Shown here one piece after another: positions 43,368-54,499 of a stretch of 64,000 nt of DNA (within the stretch, counting starts at the first letter, position 1; each line of letters begins with the position of its first letter). Made by a program: the position numbers and the translations under genes. Location: NCBI GenBank assembly GCA_022701365.1, contig JAKUHH010000201.1:1178001-1242000 (forward strand). The letters run 5' to 3'. The notes beneath the pieces were generated by a model, which had not been told where the DNA came from, did no database searches, and worked only from the letters and a program-made list of their open reading frames with translations. The DNA is from Mycocentrospora acerina (Eukaryota > Ascomycota > Dothideomycetes > Pleosporales).

Positions 43368-45061
43368 ATGCATTCCTCTCTTCTCTTGGCCCTCTGGGCT
43401 GTAGTTTCGTTCTTCATCTATAAAGGTGTCTCCTCTGTTCTTACTTCAAGACGTCATGCAGCTACAGCTCGTAAACTTGGTTGTGAGCCTCCGCATCGCC
43501 TTAAATGTATCGATCCTATAGGCGTACAGAACGTGATGAGAATCCTAAAGGCAGACAAGGAGTGTCGCATGCCAGCGTACTTCAAGTCTTGCATAGATGA
43601 TATCAGCGCAGAGAAGGGCATAAACATGACAACGTTCGATCAAAAGATCTTTGGTCAAGTAAATGTCTTTACAGTCGACCCAAAGAATGTCCAAGCGGTA
43701 CTCGCGACTCAGTTCAAGGATTTCGGCTTTGGTCACCTCAGAAACAACAACTTTGCTGCACTTTTAGGCAGGGGTATTGTAAGCTAAGTCCCCACTTTTC
43801 AAGAACTCGTAAGGACTTGAAATGTAAATACTACGTTCGCTGACTACAGTAATAGTTCTCCACTGACGGAAAAGAATGGGAACATTCTCGCGCGCTTCTA
43901 CGTCCCCAGTTCGCTCGAGACCAAGTAAGTGATTTGGAGCTCGAAGAGCAACACATGCAAAATTTCATGAGCGTCTTACCCGTCAACAATGAAGGCTGGA
44001 CAGACATTGTTGATATACAACCCCTCTTCTTTCGGTTGACGCTCGATTCCGCAACGGAGTTTCTGTTTGGCGAAAGCGTAGGATCACAACTATCGAATCA
44101 GCCAGGCTACATTTCACACAAGTCTCCCATTGCCATTAGCGAGAAGGAATTTGCAGTTTCTTTCGACAAGGCTCAAGCCGCGATTGCCAAGGGTACTCGT
44201 ATGGGTGATAAGTACTGGATTGCACATACCAAGGAGTTCAAAGAACATTGCAAACGATGCCACAAATTCATCGATCACTACGTCCAGCTCGCGCTCTCCA
44301 AAGAGAAAATTGAGGCACAGAAGACGTCTCATGGAAAAGAAAAGTATGTTTTTCTCGATGCTGTAGTAGAATCAACTCGCGATCCCATCATGCTTCGCGA
44401 CCAAATGCTCAATATCCTACTTGCCGGACGCGATACGACCGCATCCCTACTGTCCTTCATAGTCATGGTTTTTGCCCAACAGCCCGAGATATATGCAAAA
44501 TTACGGGCCGTCGTACTTGAAGAGTTTGGCACCTACAGTCAGCCTCGCGAAGTCAGCTTCTCGAAGCTCAAGAGCTGCAATTATCTGCAATGGATCCTCA
44601 ACGAAACTCTCCGTCTCTATCCTGTCGTTCCTTTTAACACACGTCGCGCTTTTCGCGACACTACACTCCCCACTGGTGGCGGCCCCAGCGGTACCTCCCC
44701 CATCTACGTGCGGAAAGGTCAACAAGTTGAGTACAGTGTATATGTCATGCATAGACGCAAGGATTTATGGGGACCCGATGCAGATGAGTTTAATCCTGAG
44801 CGCTGGAATGGGAGGAAGTCTGGATGGGAGTACCTTCCATTTAATGGTGGTCCTCGGATCTGCATTGGACAGCAATTTGCATTGACTGAAGCTGGATATG
44901 TAATTCTTCGGCTGTGTCAGAGATTCGAAGCGATAGAAGGTGTCGGAAACAGCTGGGAAGCAAAGGAAGAGGGTGGGCAAGGATGTATGAGGATTTGGCT
45001 TACATTGACGGGTTGCCCGGCAGATGGAGTAAAGGTGAGAATGAAGGAAGCAAAGGAATAG
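43368..45061 (+). CDS. Cytochrome P450, CYP52-like (alkane/fatty-acid omega-hydroxylase type)
   Basis: Two exons (43368-43778, 43856-45061) encode 538 aa. An N-terminal membrane anchor (residues 4-26) is followed by a basic stretch (SRRHAATARKLG) and then the P450 fold. Landmarks are the I-helix AGRDTTA, the K-helix ETLR, the PERW region (FNPERWNG) and the heme loop FNGGPRICIGQQFA with axial Cys 473. The sequence pattern LGCEPPHRLKCIDPIG and GQVNVFTVDPKNVQAVLATQFKDFGFG is that of CYP52/CYP539-type enzymes. These oxidise the ends of alkanes and fatty acids at the ER membrane. The acceptor at 43855 is required: the nearby CAG would bring in a stop. All catalytic residues are intact although the gene sits next to the AT-rich block, so it has escaped RIP. 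The substrate is inferred from family only. Confidence 0.93.
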
Positions 45062-45676
45062 ATGCTTGCAGCAGGTCGATAGAGTCAGCCAACTAGACGA
45101 GATAAGACATATATTTTGACTCTTCGAAATTTTAGCAGTCTTGGTGTCTCTGGGAAGGGCCAACAATCCTCGCAAGATGTCACTAGTGTCCATGTTTCGT
45201 GCCCTGAGTTGCAACATAATACTACTATACGTAAAGGAAATAGCTCCAAATTTCCACACTACTCTGCTGACTAGTTACTTTGTGCGAAGTTCATCGGGGC
45301 AATTAAAAGAAAGGAAATAATTCGTTATCGTCAGGTTTGAGCTGTAACCAAATGAAGATGTGACGAGGGTTGCGTGGACCAGAAGGTCTAGTAAGCTCAT
45401 AGGTAAGGCATTTAATCGTTATTGTGGCCACTATGGCGACACTTGGCATTTCCTTAGAAGCGTATACCTGAGTACATACAAGAGATTATATGGCAATATG
45501 ATACTGATTTGCTTGAAGTTCAATGTAGGAATTTGAACAATGCAGACAGGGATTCTTGCTAATTTGGACCCACGTCATTAGGCTGCCGAGATGGACAGTG
45601 TCGCCACTTCAGAACCCTTCAGAACCTAATATTTACTACAAACTCAAACCTGACTTGATTCTGCATAATAACACCT
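45062..45676. other. Intergenic region between P450 and the next gene
   Basis: 615 bases, mildly AT rich, with no supported gene; a minus-strand frame (44765-45259) overlaps the P450 end and is a shadow. Confidence 0.6.
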
Positions 45677-46551
45677 ATGAATAGCATCATGAGTATCATA
45701 CCAGGATTCAACCGGCTTTTCGGTGAACCCCAGAATGGTAATCATATGCCTCCCTTTACAACACCTACATACCCGGACGTGCGTGTTGCCCGAGCGCTGC
45801 TCAAGGCCCTGAATCTCCCCACAGAGCTCGTGTTGAGCATTCTCGACCTTGCCGAGTATTGGCCAACTCACCATTTCGAAGCCGATATTAACGGACGTAT
45901 TCTCTCGGCTGCTCGAGGCGACCCTTCATCTAGCGCAATACTTTGTCTCGATGCGAGCATCTCTGATAATGCGACCATCAATGCCATTCCCAGGGAAGCC
46001 GAGAAACCCAAGATCGGAGTCATTGAGTTTGATATAAAGAGCAGGGATCAGGGATGGACGTCTGAAAATACTATAGGAACCTACTCGACATCGTCTTGGC
46101 TTGAGGTTTCTATTCTGCGCAAAATTAGAGATGATGCAAGGAGCTGTCGTCTTCCTGATAGCCAGATATCAAGTCCTCAAGCATATCAGGAGACAATCTC
46201 GAATCAGGGCTGGAGTCTCGTCAAGCGCCCCGAGTCCGCACAGCATGGTCCGCAAGGGGGGGAGGGCGATTTTGCGTGGTACTTGCAGGGTAATCAGGTT
46301 GCGGCAGGGTCTATGGATTATCACGTTGTTTGGAGTGAGGATGGGGTTGAAGGTAACGAGGGAGCTGGTCAGGGCGAGGGGTTCCTACAGGAGCTCAAAG
46401 AGGGGGATACGATATTGGTATGGGCTCGGGCTAAGGTAAGACGCTTTTTTTTAAACAGATTCTTACCAACTGATTACTAACCTAATGCTAGTGGCCAGGA
46501 TGGCAGTGTATCGTAGAGAGCGTCAAGATCACTGTTGTTTATCAGTTTTGA
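45677..46551 (+). CDS. Uncharacterised fungal protein with F-box-like N-terminus
   Basis: Two exons (45677-46435, 46492-46551) encode 272 aa; the second exon adds only WPGWQCIVESVKITVVYQF after a GTAAGA donor and a GCTAG acceptor. Residues about 45-62 (LNLPTELVLSILDLAEYWP) resemble the start of an F-box or a similar helical motif common in fungal proteins. The rest reads as a beta-rich domain (VIEFDIKSRDQGWTSENTIGTYSTSSWLEVSIL, then GDFAWYLQGNQVAAGSMDYHVVW) with conserved Trp residues, ending in a strand-like tail. I know similar sequences only as conserved hypothetical proteins in ascomycetes; the fold may be lectin- or jelly-roll-like, but this is a guess. It shares strand and modest spacing with the P450 upstream and Sds23 downstream. 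There is no signal peptide. Confidence 0.72.
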
Positions 46552-47172
46552 GTTGGGGTATATGTAAACATCAAGTTGTTCACAAATGTGTGGCGGTTCA
46601 AGCAATTGTTTGAGAGGGTATGAAAAGTGGAAACCGGTTACTAGGGTGCGCTCAGATATATCTGCAACCCTCTACACATTTGAAAAAAGCATGGTCGAAT
46701 TACGAAAGAAGAACATTTCACATGGCGGCGGACTCATCTGACTGGTAGACTGTTCTTAAGCGATTGGTGTCTGTTAGTCGTGACATCTGGGCTGATGATG
46801 TCAATGGAGTTATGAAAGGTTGGTGAACGTTTTGCGCGCCATGCTTGCTCCCCGCATGCCGTTTGCCCTGCGTGATTGACACCCGCCATCCCCACTGTGC
46901 ACAGTACCGCTGATCATGATGTGCCCCTCTTTGACCGTATCGCCAGCGAATTAGGCGCCTTGCAGAAAGGAGGTAACATATCTGGGCACAGGTAAGCTCC
47001 CCGCCTCCATAACAAGCTTGAGTTGGGCGCAACATTACCCCTCGACTGATCTGTATCTACTACACAATAATTGGTAAACTTTACGACACTTATAGCTTAG
47101 CATTATCGCAGGCAGCTGCAAGCTTGACATTTCTTCCCACACCCCGCACCTCACCACCGCGCCTTCCACGCG
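46552..47172. other. Promoter region of the Sds23 gene
   Basis: 621 bases without a supported gene; the 105-codon minus-strand frame at 46718-47035 has no feature. Confidence 0.55.
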
Positions 47173-48934
47173 ATGGCAGAACCGATAAACACGCAGAAGG
47201 ATGGTAGCGCAACACCGTCTCCGCTGCAATCACTTAGCAACTCTTTGTCGTCAATAGGCCGCTCGCAGCCGCCACCGAGCCTCAAGATGAGCTCTACTCC
47301 CAGCCCTCACCGCTCCAGCTTTGCAGAGCACATGCGCGGGGCGCCCCCTTCACCGCGCGCAACACGCCAACCATCGCTGTCGCAGCAAGCACTGCAAGAC
47401 CTGCTCAACAACCCGCCGACCAAAGGCGGTAACCCGCAGTTTCATGGGCGAGACTGGAAGACGATCAGACTGGGCGAGATTGTGGACCCCAGTCTGGTGC
47501 GGTTTGCAGAGTACGATACCAGCGTTGAGGATGCTACCAGTGTAAGTCTTGCTACATATGTGAGATACACTGACCTGACACGTACAGTTGTTGGTAAAAT
47601 CTGGTGCCCCAAACGTCGTCCTGCTTCGTGAAGACGCAAATACACGCCACGCAACGGGAACGTTCGACTACAGCGACCTCAATGCATACCTCCTCCTTGT
47701 AGTTGGACTTGCACACCCCGACCAAGAAGACATAGCTTCTTTTGACGAGCTTGCAGAGAAGGGAAGAGAAGGGAAGCCAATCCCGCTGAGGGATGTGAAG
47801 GATGTAGGCATGAGGAAAGAGCCACTGATCACCCTTTCAGACACCACCGACCTGACAAAAGCTATTGAAGTGTTTGGCAGTGGCGTTCACAGGGTTCTTG
47901 TTGCAAAAGAGGGCACAGAAGATATCGTTGGCGTTCTTACTCAGTTGACCTTGGTTCGGTTCTTTTGGGAGAATCGGCAGAGCTTCCCAGCGGTTGATCA
48001 GCTGTACCCGCAGCTGATCAAAGATTTGAATATTGGGTCAAAGAGTGTCATTGCTATCAAGTGAGTTATCTGCATGTGCAGGGAAGATGCAAAGCTGACT
48101 GAATGTCTAGCGGTGATGCACCTCTGGCATCAGCTCTGGAGCTCATGAACAACGAAGGCGTATCCTCGTTACCGGTCCTCGACACGTCAAACAATGTTAT
48201 TGGAAACATTTCGCACGTTGACGTTCGGGTAGGCATACATACCTCTTCTAACTATGAAATTTCAACGACTGACCTTTTCGTAGCTCCTCACCAAATCCAC
48301 ATCCCTGCCACTCCTTCGCTCATCCTGTATCCACTTCATATCTGTCATTCTCTCCGAGCGCGGTGTAGATGATGGCCAAGACTCGTTTCCTGTGTTCCAC
48401 GTCAATCCATTTAGCACGCTTGCCCACACTGTCGCAAAACTGGTAGCAACGCGCTCGCATCGTATGTGGATTGTCGATGCACCATCGCCCGCATCTTCAG
48501 GCCCGTCGACGCCAGCCATCACACCTGCTAGCCTTGTCCCACCTTCGCCAATCACGCCTCTGCCTGCACTATTTTCCGGTATGCCAATGTCAGTCAATTC
48601 CACTGCACCCACGCATCTCGCGAGCACAGGAGCCGTGGCACCTGCTATTTCTGCCTCGGCAATCACAGGAGCAAGTTTGTCTGGCAGGCTAAGTGGCGTC
48701 ATTAGCTTGACAGATATACTGAATGTCTTTGCGAGGGCAAGTGGGCTACACCCGCATGATCCTGATGATGCTCGACGTGCGAGGCGAAGGAGCAGCTCGA
48801 GCAGCATGCGGGCAAGCATGGATAGCTCACGTAGTGAAAGTGTGTCTGCCATTGCAGGCCGACGGAGCAGTGTAAGCGATCGGGAGAAGAACATTCAGGG
48901 CCTGGGCATCTCAAAGGGGCGTGGGAACGCATGA
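47173..48934 (+). CDS. sds23: CBS-domain protein Sds23
   Basis: Four exons (47173-47541, 47588-48060, 48111-48228, 48284-48934) encode 536 aa. A Ser/Pro-rich N-terminus is followed by the signature LQDLLNNPPTKGGNPQFHGRDW and four CBS-like segments: SLLVKSGAPNVVLLRED, ITLSDTTDLTKAIEVFGSGVHRVLV, PLASALELMNNEGVSSLPVLD, and the split last one (SERGVDDGQDSFPVFHVNPFSTLAHTVAKLVATRSHRMWIVD with SLTDILNVFARASG). Sds23/Moc1 in fission yeast binds nucleotides and inhibits PP2A-type phosphatases during nutrient limitation, affecting the timing of mitosis and sexual development. A Ser/Pro/Thr/Ala-rich insert (about 400-450) splits the last CBS motif, as in other filamentous fungi. The Arg/Ser-rich tail looks phosphorylated. 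Three-prime end convergent with the metacaspase gene. Confidence 0.92.
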
Positions 48935-49474
48935 TTGGGTTGTGAAGGATTGGGTTGTGGTTAGCTGGTGAAATATGCAAATGGTGAGATGAATTGGGAA
49001 CAGCGATGGTTTTGCTATAACGGCGTCAGGGTATAGGAACGAGAGCGAGATGTTGATGGACAATTAAGGATAATTATTGGCGTCAGTCGGGGAGTCTTGC
49101 GTTGAAGGGTCTAGTTTTCCATAATTGTACATTGTCTTTGTTTTTCCATTGACATGTTCTCAATGTTAGAGGGTGCATTTCTGTCATTCGAGATGGGTAA
49201 TAATTCGTCCCCACAAAACGCCAGGCCCGTGACCATGTTCAAACGACAGGCTACAACATGTAAATATGTACACAAAGGGTGACGAGCCCTGTGCCGGTTA
49301 TCTTTTTTTTCTTTCTCCGTAAAGAAAACCCCCATACCCCGCACCTGCGCCCGCGCCCGCACCTGACCCCCTGACCGTATGGTATTGTGTCCCCTTAAAC
49401 CCCGCGGTCAAATGAAATGTTTCAAACCCGAGCATCCTTGCAGCATCCCTTTTTGAATACACGACACATCTTCA
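48935..49474. other. Convergent spacer between sds23 and the metacaspase gene
   Basis: 540 bases with no supported gene; it contains GCGCCCGC-type tracts near 49340-49365. Confidence 0.6.
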
Positions 49475-51137
49475 TCACATTACGTACAAGAGGTCGGTAT
49501 CTACTGGGGTCAGCGATACGGATCCAAGGGCGGAGGAGGCAAAACCATACTCAACGGATGACTGCAGCTCAACTGCGGCTTCTGCTGGTACTTTCCATCA
49601 AGCTCTTCGCGGATGCTGTTAAGCAGCTGGACGTAGCTTTGGTTAGGGTTCTTGCGCAGAGCGGTGATGAAGGCCCAGGACATGGCGCCCGTGGCTTCGC
49701 CGCCAATAGATGCATCGGCGCTGGTGGAGGGTTAGCATATTGTCTACTAGTTGGGCAGAGACGGAGAGGGGAGGGGCGGGGAGCACTCACGAGGTCTGTG
49801 TGTCCTTGCTTCCACTCCACATGATTACATCTGCAGGACTGGTCTTTGTGCGAATGTTCTTCTTGTAGACGTCGTCGCCCTGCATGGCCTTCTTGAACAG
49901 GCTCGTCGCGCCGCCGAGCATGCTGCCAATGTCGCCACGTGCATAGCTCGACACAATACCCAGCAAGCCCTGGCCTGCTTCTTTGGCGAGATTTGGCTCC
50001 TTGAGTACACCTTGTGTGGAGTAGATGTACGGCAGGTCGAGGGCGGACCCCGAGTGGCATGAGTCGAAGATGGCCGTTAGACGGACACCTGGCTGCAGGG
50101 TCTGGACCATGATGCGGTGCATCTCATCGTCGACAATATGGCCGGCGGTGCGGAAGTCGACAGGGTAGATGACCTCGTCGTAGCCATCGTCTTCGTCGCC
50201 GTCAAGATCTTCTGTTTGACCGCCGTGGCCTGTGTTGGTTAGCACGTGTTGTTCCATGGCAGGGCGCATCATACCTGAGTAGTGGAAGAAGAGCGAGTCG
50301 TTTGGGCGTGCGTCCTTGACGAGCCAATGCATTGCTCTCAGGATGTTTGCCTTTGTGGGCTGGCTCATGGGATTCTGCTGGTCGTCGGTCAGGGTGACCA
50401 TGTCCTCCCTCTTGTAGCCGAAGAACTCGTTGAGGTAGGTGCTCATGTTCTTGACGTCGTTGATGCAGCCGCGCAGCTGTCCGCGCTGGCCAAAGTAGTT
50501 GATGCCAATGAGGAGGGCCTTGCGCCTGCCGGTGCAGGCCGAGTACTTGAACGCGTAGCCATTGGGCGCGCCGTGGCCAAACTGCTGGTCGTTTGTGGGC
50601 GGTGGCGGAGGCGCGTTGGTGTTGCCGTGGGTCCATTGGTTGCTGTTGGCCGTGGGCATCATGCCTGGGTGCGCGTCAGCCCCAGCTCTCCTCTCTACAC
50701 ACGTGCTGGGTACCTACCAGGTCGAGCCTGCTGCGGCGGCGGCCCTTGACTTGGGGGCTGGTTGTAGCCATACTGCTGTGGAGGCGGGCCCTGTGCATGT
50801 CATGTGTCAGCTCACCTGCCCACCAGCTCGCCAGCGCTGCTCAGCCCCCGCGAAGAGCCCTCAGCTTTGCCACGCTGCTGCACACGGCGAGAACTAACCT
50901 GGTTGTAGCCATACTGTTGCGGTGGAGGAGTTGGATGGCCGTACTGCTGGCCGTACCCTTGCTGCGGAGGCCTGCACTGCGTCAGTATGCCTCAGGCGCC
51001 AACCTGCGCTTCCCCACTCACGGCTGCCCATAGTTCTGCTGTGGCGGGTATCCTTGTGGCGGGGCACCGTAGTTCTGGGGCGGTGCACCGTATCCCGTGT
51101 TGTGGTGCTGCTGTCCTGGGTAGCCGTTGTAGGACAT
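49475..51137 (-). CDS. Metacaspase (Yca1/CasA type I, Pro/Gln-rich prodomain)
   Basis: Seven exons (51137-51022, 50971-50899, 50790-50718, 50664-50275, 50229-49791, 49720-49551, 49503-49475) encode 429 aa. Residues 1-100 are a Pro/Gln/Tyr/Gly-rich prodomain (QQYGYNQ repeats, PPQ runs). The caspase-like fold follows: GRRKALLIGINYFGQRGQLRGCINDVKN, then HYSGHGG with catalytic His 219 and DSCHSG with catalytic Cys 275. The last exon is 29 nt and gives DTDLLYVM, the family's usual end after SCSHPL; reading through the last intron instead would give an unrelated C-terminus. Metacaspases are Ca-dependent Arg/Lys-specific proteases involved in stress, aggregate clearance and cell death. Exons 2 and 3 are both 73 nt and share sequence (see findings). 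It is convergent with Sds23. Confidence 0.93.
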
Positions 51138-54100
51138 GGCGGGCGATGTGTGAGTCGTGGGTGTATGCGTGTCTATGTTTGTGTATGTGTGTTGTGTGTG
51201 CGTGCGTGAGAGGCTGCAGGGCTGGGATGTCGGAACTGGTCTATCCGCACACGCGCGTTCCGGAAGCCCAAGCCGAGGACCAAGCGTTAGCGATGGATCA
51301 AGAGGCGCCCTCGACGGCTATCTTGAACGTTCAGAAGGACAGTGTCGCGCAGGATTCAAGTGCAGGGCAGAGCAGGCGCGAGCAAGGCGAAGGCAGGACC
51401 TTGTGCTTTTGCTGGTAGGGTGCGGCTGATGGCCAGAAGATTCGCAGCGGCGGGGCTGGACGGGTAGGGTATGCCTTGGGGCTGGATTGGCAGCATGTGC
51501 CTTGGGGCTGGATTGGCAGCATGCGACTTAGGGCTGAAGACCGCAACGGATAGAACTCCTAGCGAACCAACCTAGGCCCTGTTCTCACAGTCGATGATGG
51601 GCACCAGAGAGGAAGGGCAAGTGAAGATCTGCCGCAGTCACCACTCCAGCGACAGCAGACACGACGCAGCACTTAAGCACCCCAAAGAATCAGGGGCGTC
51701 GGCAAACGGAGATAACGACACTCGGTGCGGGAACGCGTGCTGAGGCGTGCCCTAGCAGCCTGTGGGCCCACGGCGTTGACGACGACTCGGCTGCCACAGC
51801 AGAAGCACAACGAGCCTCGTCTGGGCCATGGATACATGGATGCCAGCGCCTGCAACCGAGCCGCCATGTTGATGCCGAAACTCGTCGCCTTGGCCGTGTC
51901 AGACGGCTGCCAGATGCAATCCGCGTCCTCCGAGCACCTGCTTCGTATGCAGGCGTGGTAGGCATGCTTCCACTCGTACCAAAGCCACTCTACCCTCGCC
52001 TCCTCTCTGAGCCCTACCCAACGTGGCGCACATGGACGCGTCCCAACGCCTTCAAGCATCTCACATCTCGCTCCCGCACGCCCTCACCCGTCCACATCTG
52101 CAGCCCACCATCCCCGTGCATCACCGTCTCCTGCCTCTTGCCTCTGATTCGCCGCTCGCTACATGTTCGGCCCCAAAGCGACATGGTCACATCCCAAACC
52201 GGCAATAGGTACCTCTTCCTGTGGCTTTCGTCTGCCCCTCCCAAAACAACTAGACTAGTCAATGGAGCCACGCACGCACAGCAACCGACACCAAACGGGC
52301 TGACCGAGCCTCTTCAAGCCTTACTCACACCCCATAGCCGCCCTTTCGAGAACCCCTCCCTCTTCCTCCCCCCCAATCCATCCTGCACACCCCTCCCTAC
52401 CAATACCTCACATACACTCACACCATGCATATTATGCACCATCATCCATCACCCGACCCCCACAATCCCACAACTGGCCAAACCACCCTGCACACCCCAG
52501 CACTCTACACCTCAGCTCTCCTCTTCCAGACACACTTTATGCACACCCTTCCTTACCAAGCAACATGGCAATTTGGCAACCAGTCTTTTTCCCCTCCCAA
52601 ATCCCCCCAACAGTGAACACGGGCGCTAAGCAAGGGAAAAAAGGGTCCAGCCCCAACAAAGAACATGACATGGGCAGACGAGAATGAATTAAAAAAAAGG
52701 CTAGTGGCTTGCGTAGAGAGAGAGAGACAAATGAGGCCCTTGCTCACTCTTTTTCACCTCAACGGCGAAGACCGAGCCTTTTCCAATCCAAGCTCCCCCG
52801 ACACTTGAGAGCACAGGGTAAGGCGTCGCGACTTCTGCCTCTCCGAGGGTCGACTCGGTGCTTTCGGTAAGTGGAGGGTTTGAACGGCCACGCGCGAGGG
52901 GGGAATGACTCGGAAAAAAACCGCCGAGGTCAAAGTATATTTGTGTAATTCAACGTACGATATTTTGTATCATGTATCTAAGTGATTGTACGACTCGCTT
53001 ACATTTCTCCAAGCAGTGTCTACTTGCTGATTGGTTGGTTAGTAGGTGGGTTTGTTCTGTCCCCGTCAATCATGATGGTGGAACAACACACTTTTTAATC
53101 ATAGCGAAATAAAATTTAAAAAAAATAAAAATCTCACGTGAAGACATCTTATGCACTAATTTGCTGACGAGCATGAGACTTTGACGATGACGATAACAAC
53201 AACAACAACGCGTGTAAACTATAGGAGTGTGTGTATACGTGATTGAATAGCACTACTTTTTTATTTCCTCTCTCTTCTCTCATCAATCTCCATATCTACC
53301 TTTTTCTCTTTTTCTCTCTTATCAATCTCCATGTCTACATTTCCCTCCCTCTCTCTCTCTCTCTCTGTGAATTTTAAAAAGAAAGAAGGAAAGAAAGAAA
53401 GAAAGCCCAGCACAGCATTCCATCTTCTATTCCAACGATCCCCAATCGCAAAGGAAAGGAAAGAAATCGCATCTATTCTAGCATCCGTATTGCCTTGCCT
53501 TGCCTTGCCATGAAAACAGAGCAGGTCAAGATAAGATGAGATGTGATAAGATATGATGAGATAAGATAAGATAAGACGAGAAAATGAAACTAACACATTG
53601 GACGAGAGACAAAGAGAGAAAGACAGATTGATTGTTTTGTACATGTTGTATGCAATCATGACTGAACAAGGGGAAAAACACATGGAGAATTGAAACGATC
53701 TAAAAAAAAACAGTAAAGATTGATGACATGGCAAACGATGATGATAATAATGATAATAATTATAGACAACGTGGAATACCTACTTTTGTTGGTCAAGCAA
53801 ACAATCAATTAATCAATTAATCAAACCAAAACAATGCAATGTAATGCCTACAAAAAGAAAAACGGTCGAAACGGTCAAAATACACGACTGAAAGCAAATC
53901 ATGGCAAGGAAAAATGATAATAGTAATAAAATTGATATCATCATGACAACATACATGTATCTGTATCTCTGTGTGTGTGTGTGTTTGTACCCTCGGTGAC
54001 TCCGTGTAAAAGAAACGAGACGAGAAGAAGAAAAGAAAAGAAAAGAGAGGAAAAGAAACGAAGGAAAAAAATGGCATGAAATGAACAACAACAACAACAA

Positions 54101-54499
54101 CGACAACAGCAACAGCAACAACACTTGCGTTAGATATTATATAGACAAACAAACAATAAAAGGGTAATGGTATATAACATACAACCCCCCACCCTCCTCC
54201 ACTTCCTCCCCCTCCTCCTCCCCCTCCCCAACATCAGCCCACTGAATACGGGTGTAACCGTCGTCGTTGTCGGAGCGCACCACCAAGAGGTTGCGCAGAA
54301 TGGAGAAGTCGTAAACGCCGCATCGTACGTCGCAAAGGCGTAAGACCTGTGCCCCCGAAGAAAAAACAAACCCAATCGTCAGTACATGAATAAATGGAAA
54401 AAAAAAACTCCCCCAATGATAACAACGACGGAAGAGAAGGAAATAAAAGATATAATCAGCAGTGTACGGATTAATAAAAAAAATACATCTATGTATATA
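51138..54499. other. 3.4-kb gene-free spacer with many simple repeats
   Basis: No supported gene. It contains TG/GT tracts (51170-51210), a duplicated block TGCCTTGGGGCTGGATTGGCAGCATG (51472-51527), AG-rich tracts, GATA-like runs (53531-53578), AAAG tracts and an AACA array (54083-54121). Open frames here are short and low complexity. It holds the promoter of the metacaspase gene and the 3' end of the Sec7 gene. Confidence 0.6.
54083..54121. repeat. AAC/CAG-type trinucleotide repeat
   Basis: A mixed run of AAC, GAC and AGC triplets in intergenic DNA. Confidence 0.85.

Noticed and set aside
49504..49550. Metacaspase C-terminus ending SMVLPPPPLDPYR
   Set aside because: This arises by reading through a 47-nt intron with good GTATGG and CCCAG signals; splicing restores the family ending LLYVM.
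51138..54499. Hidden genes in the 3.4-kb spacer
   Set aside because: All frames are short, dominated by simple repeats, and none shows splice-linked continuity or family motifs.
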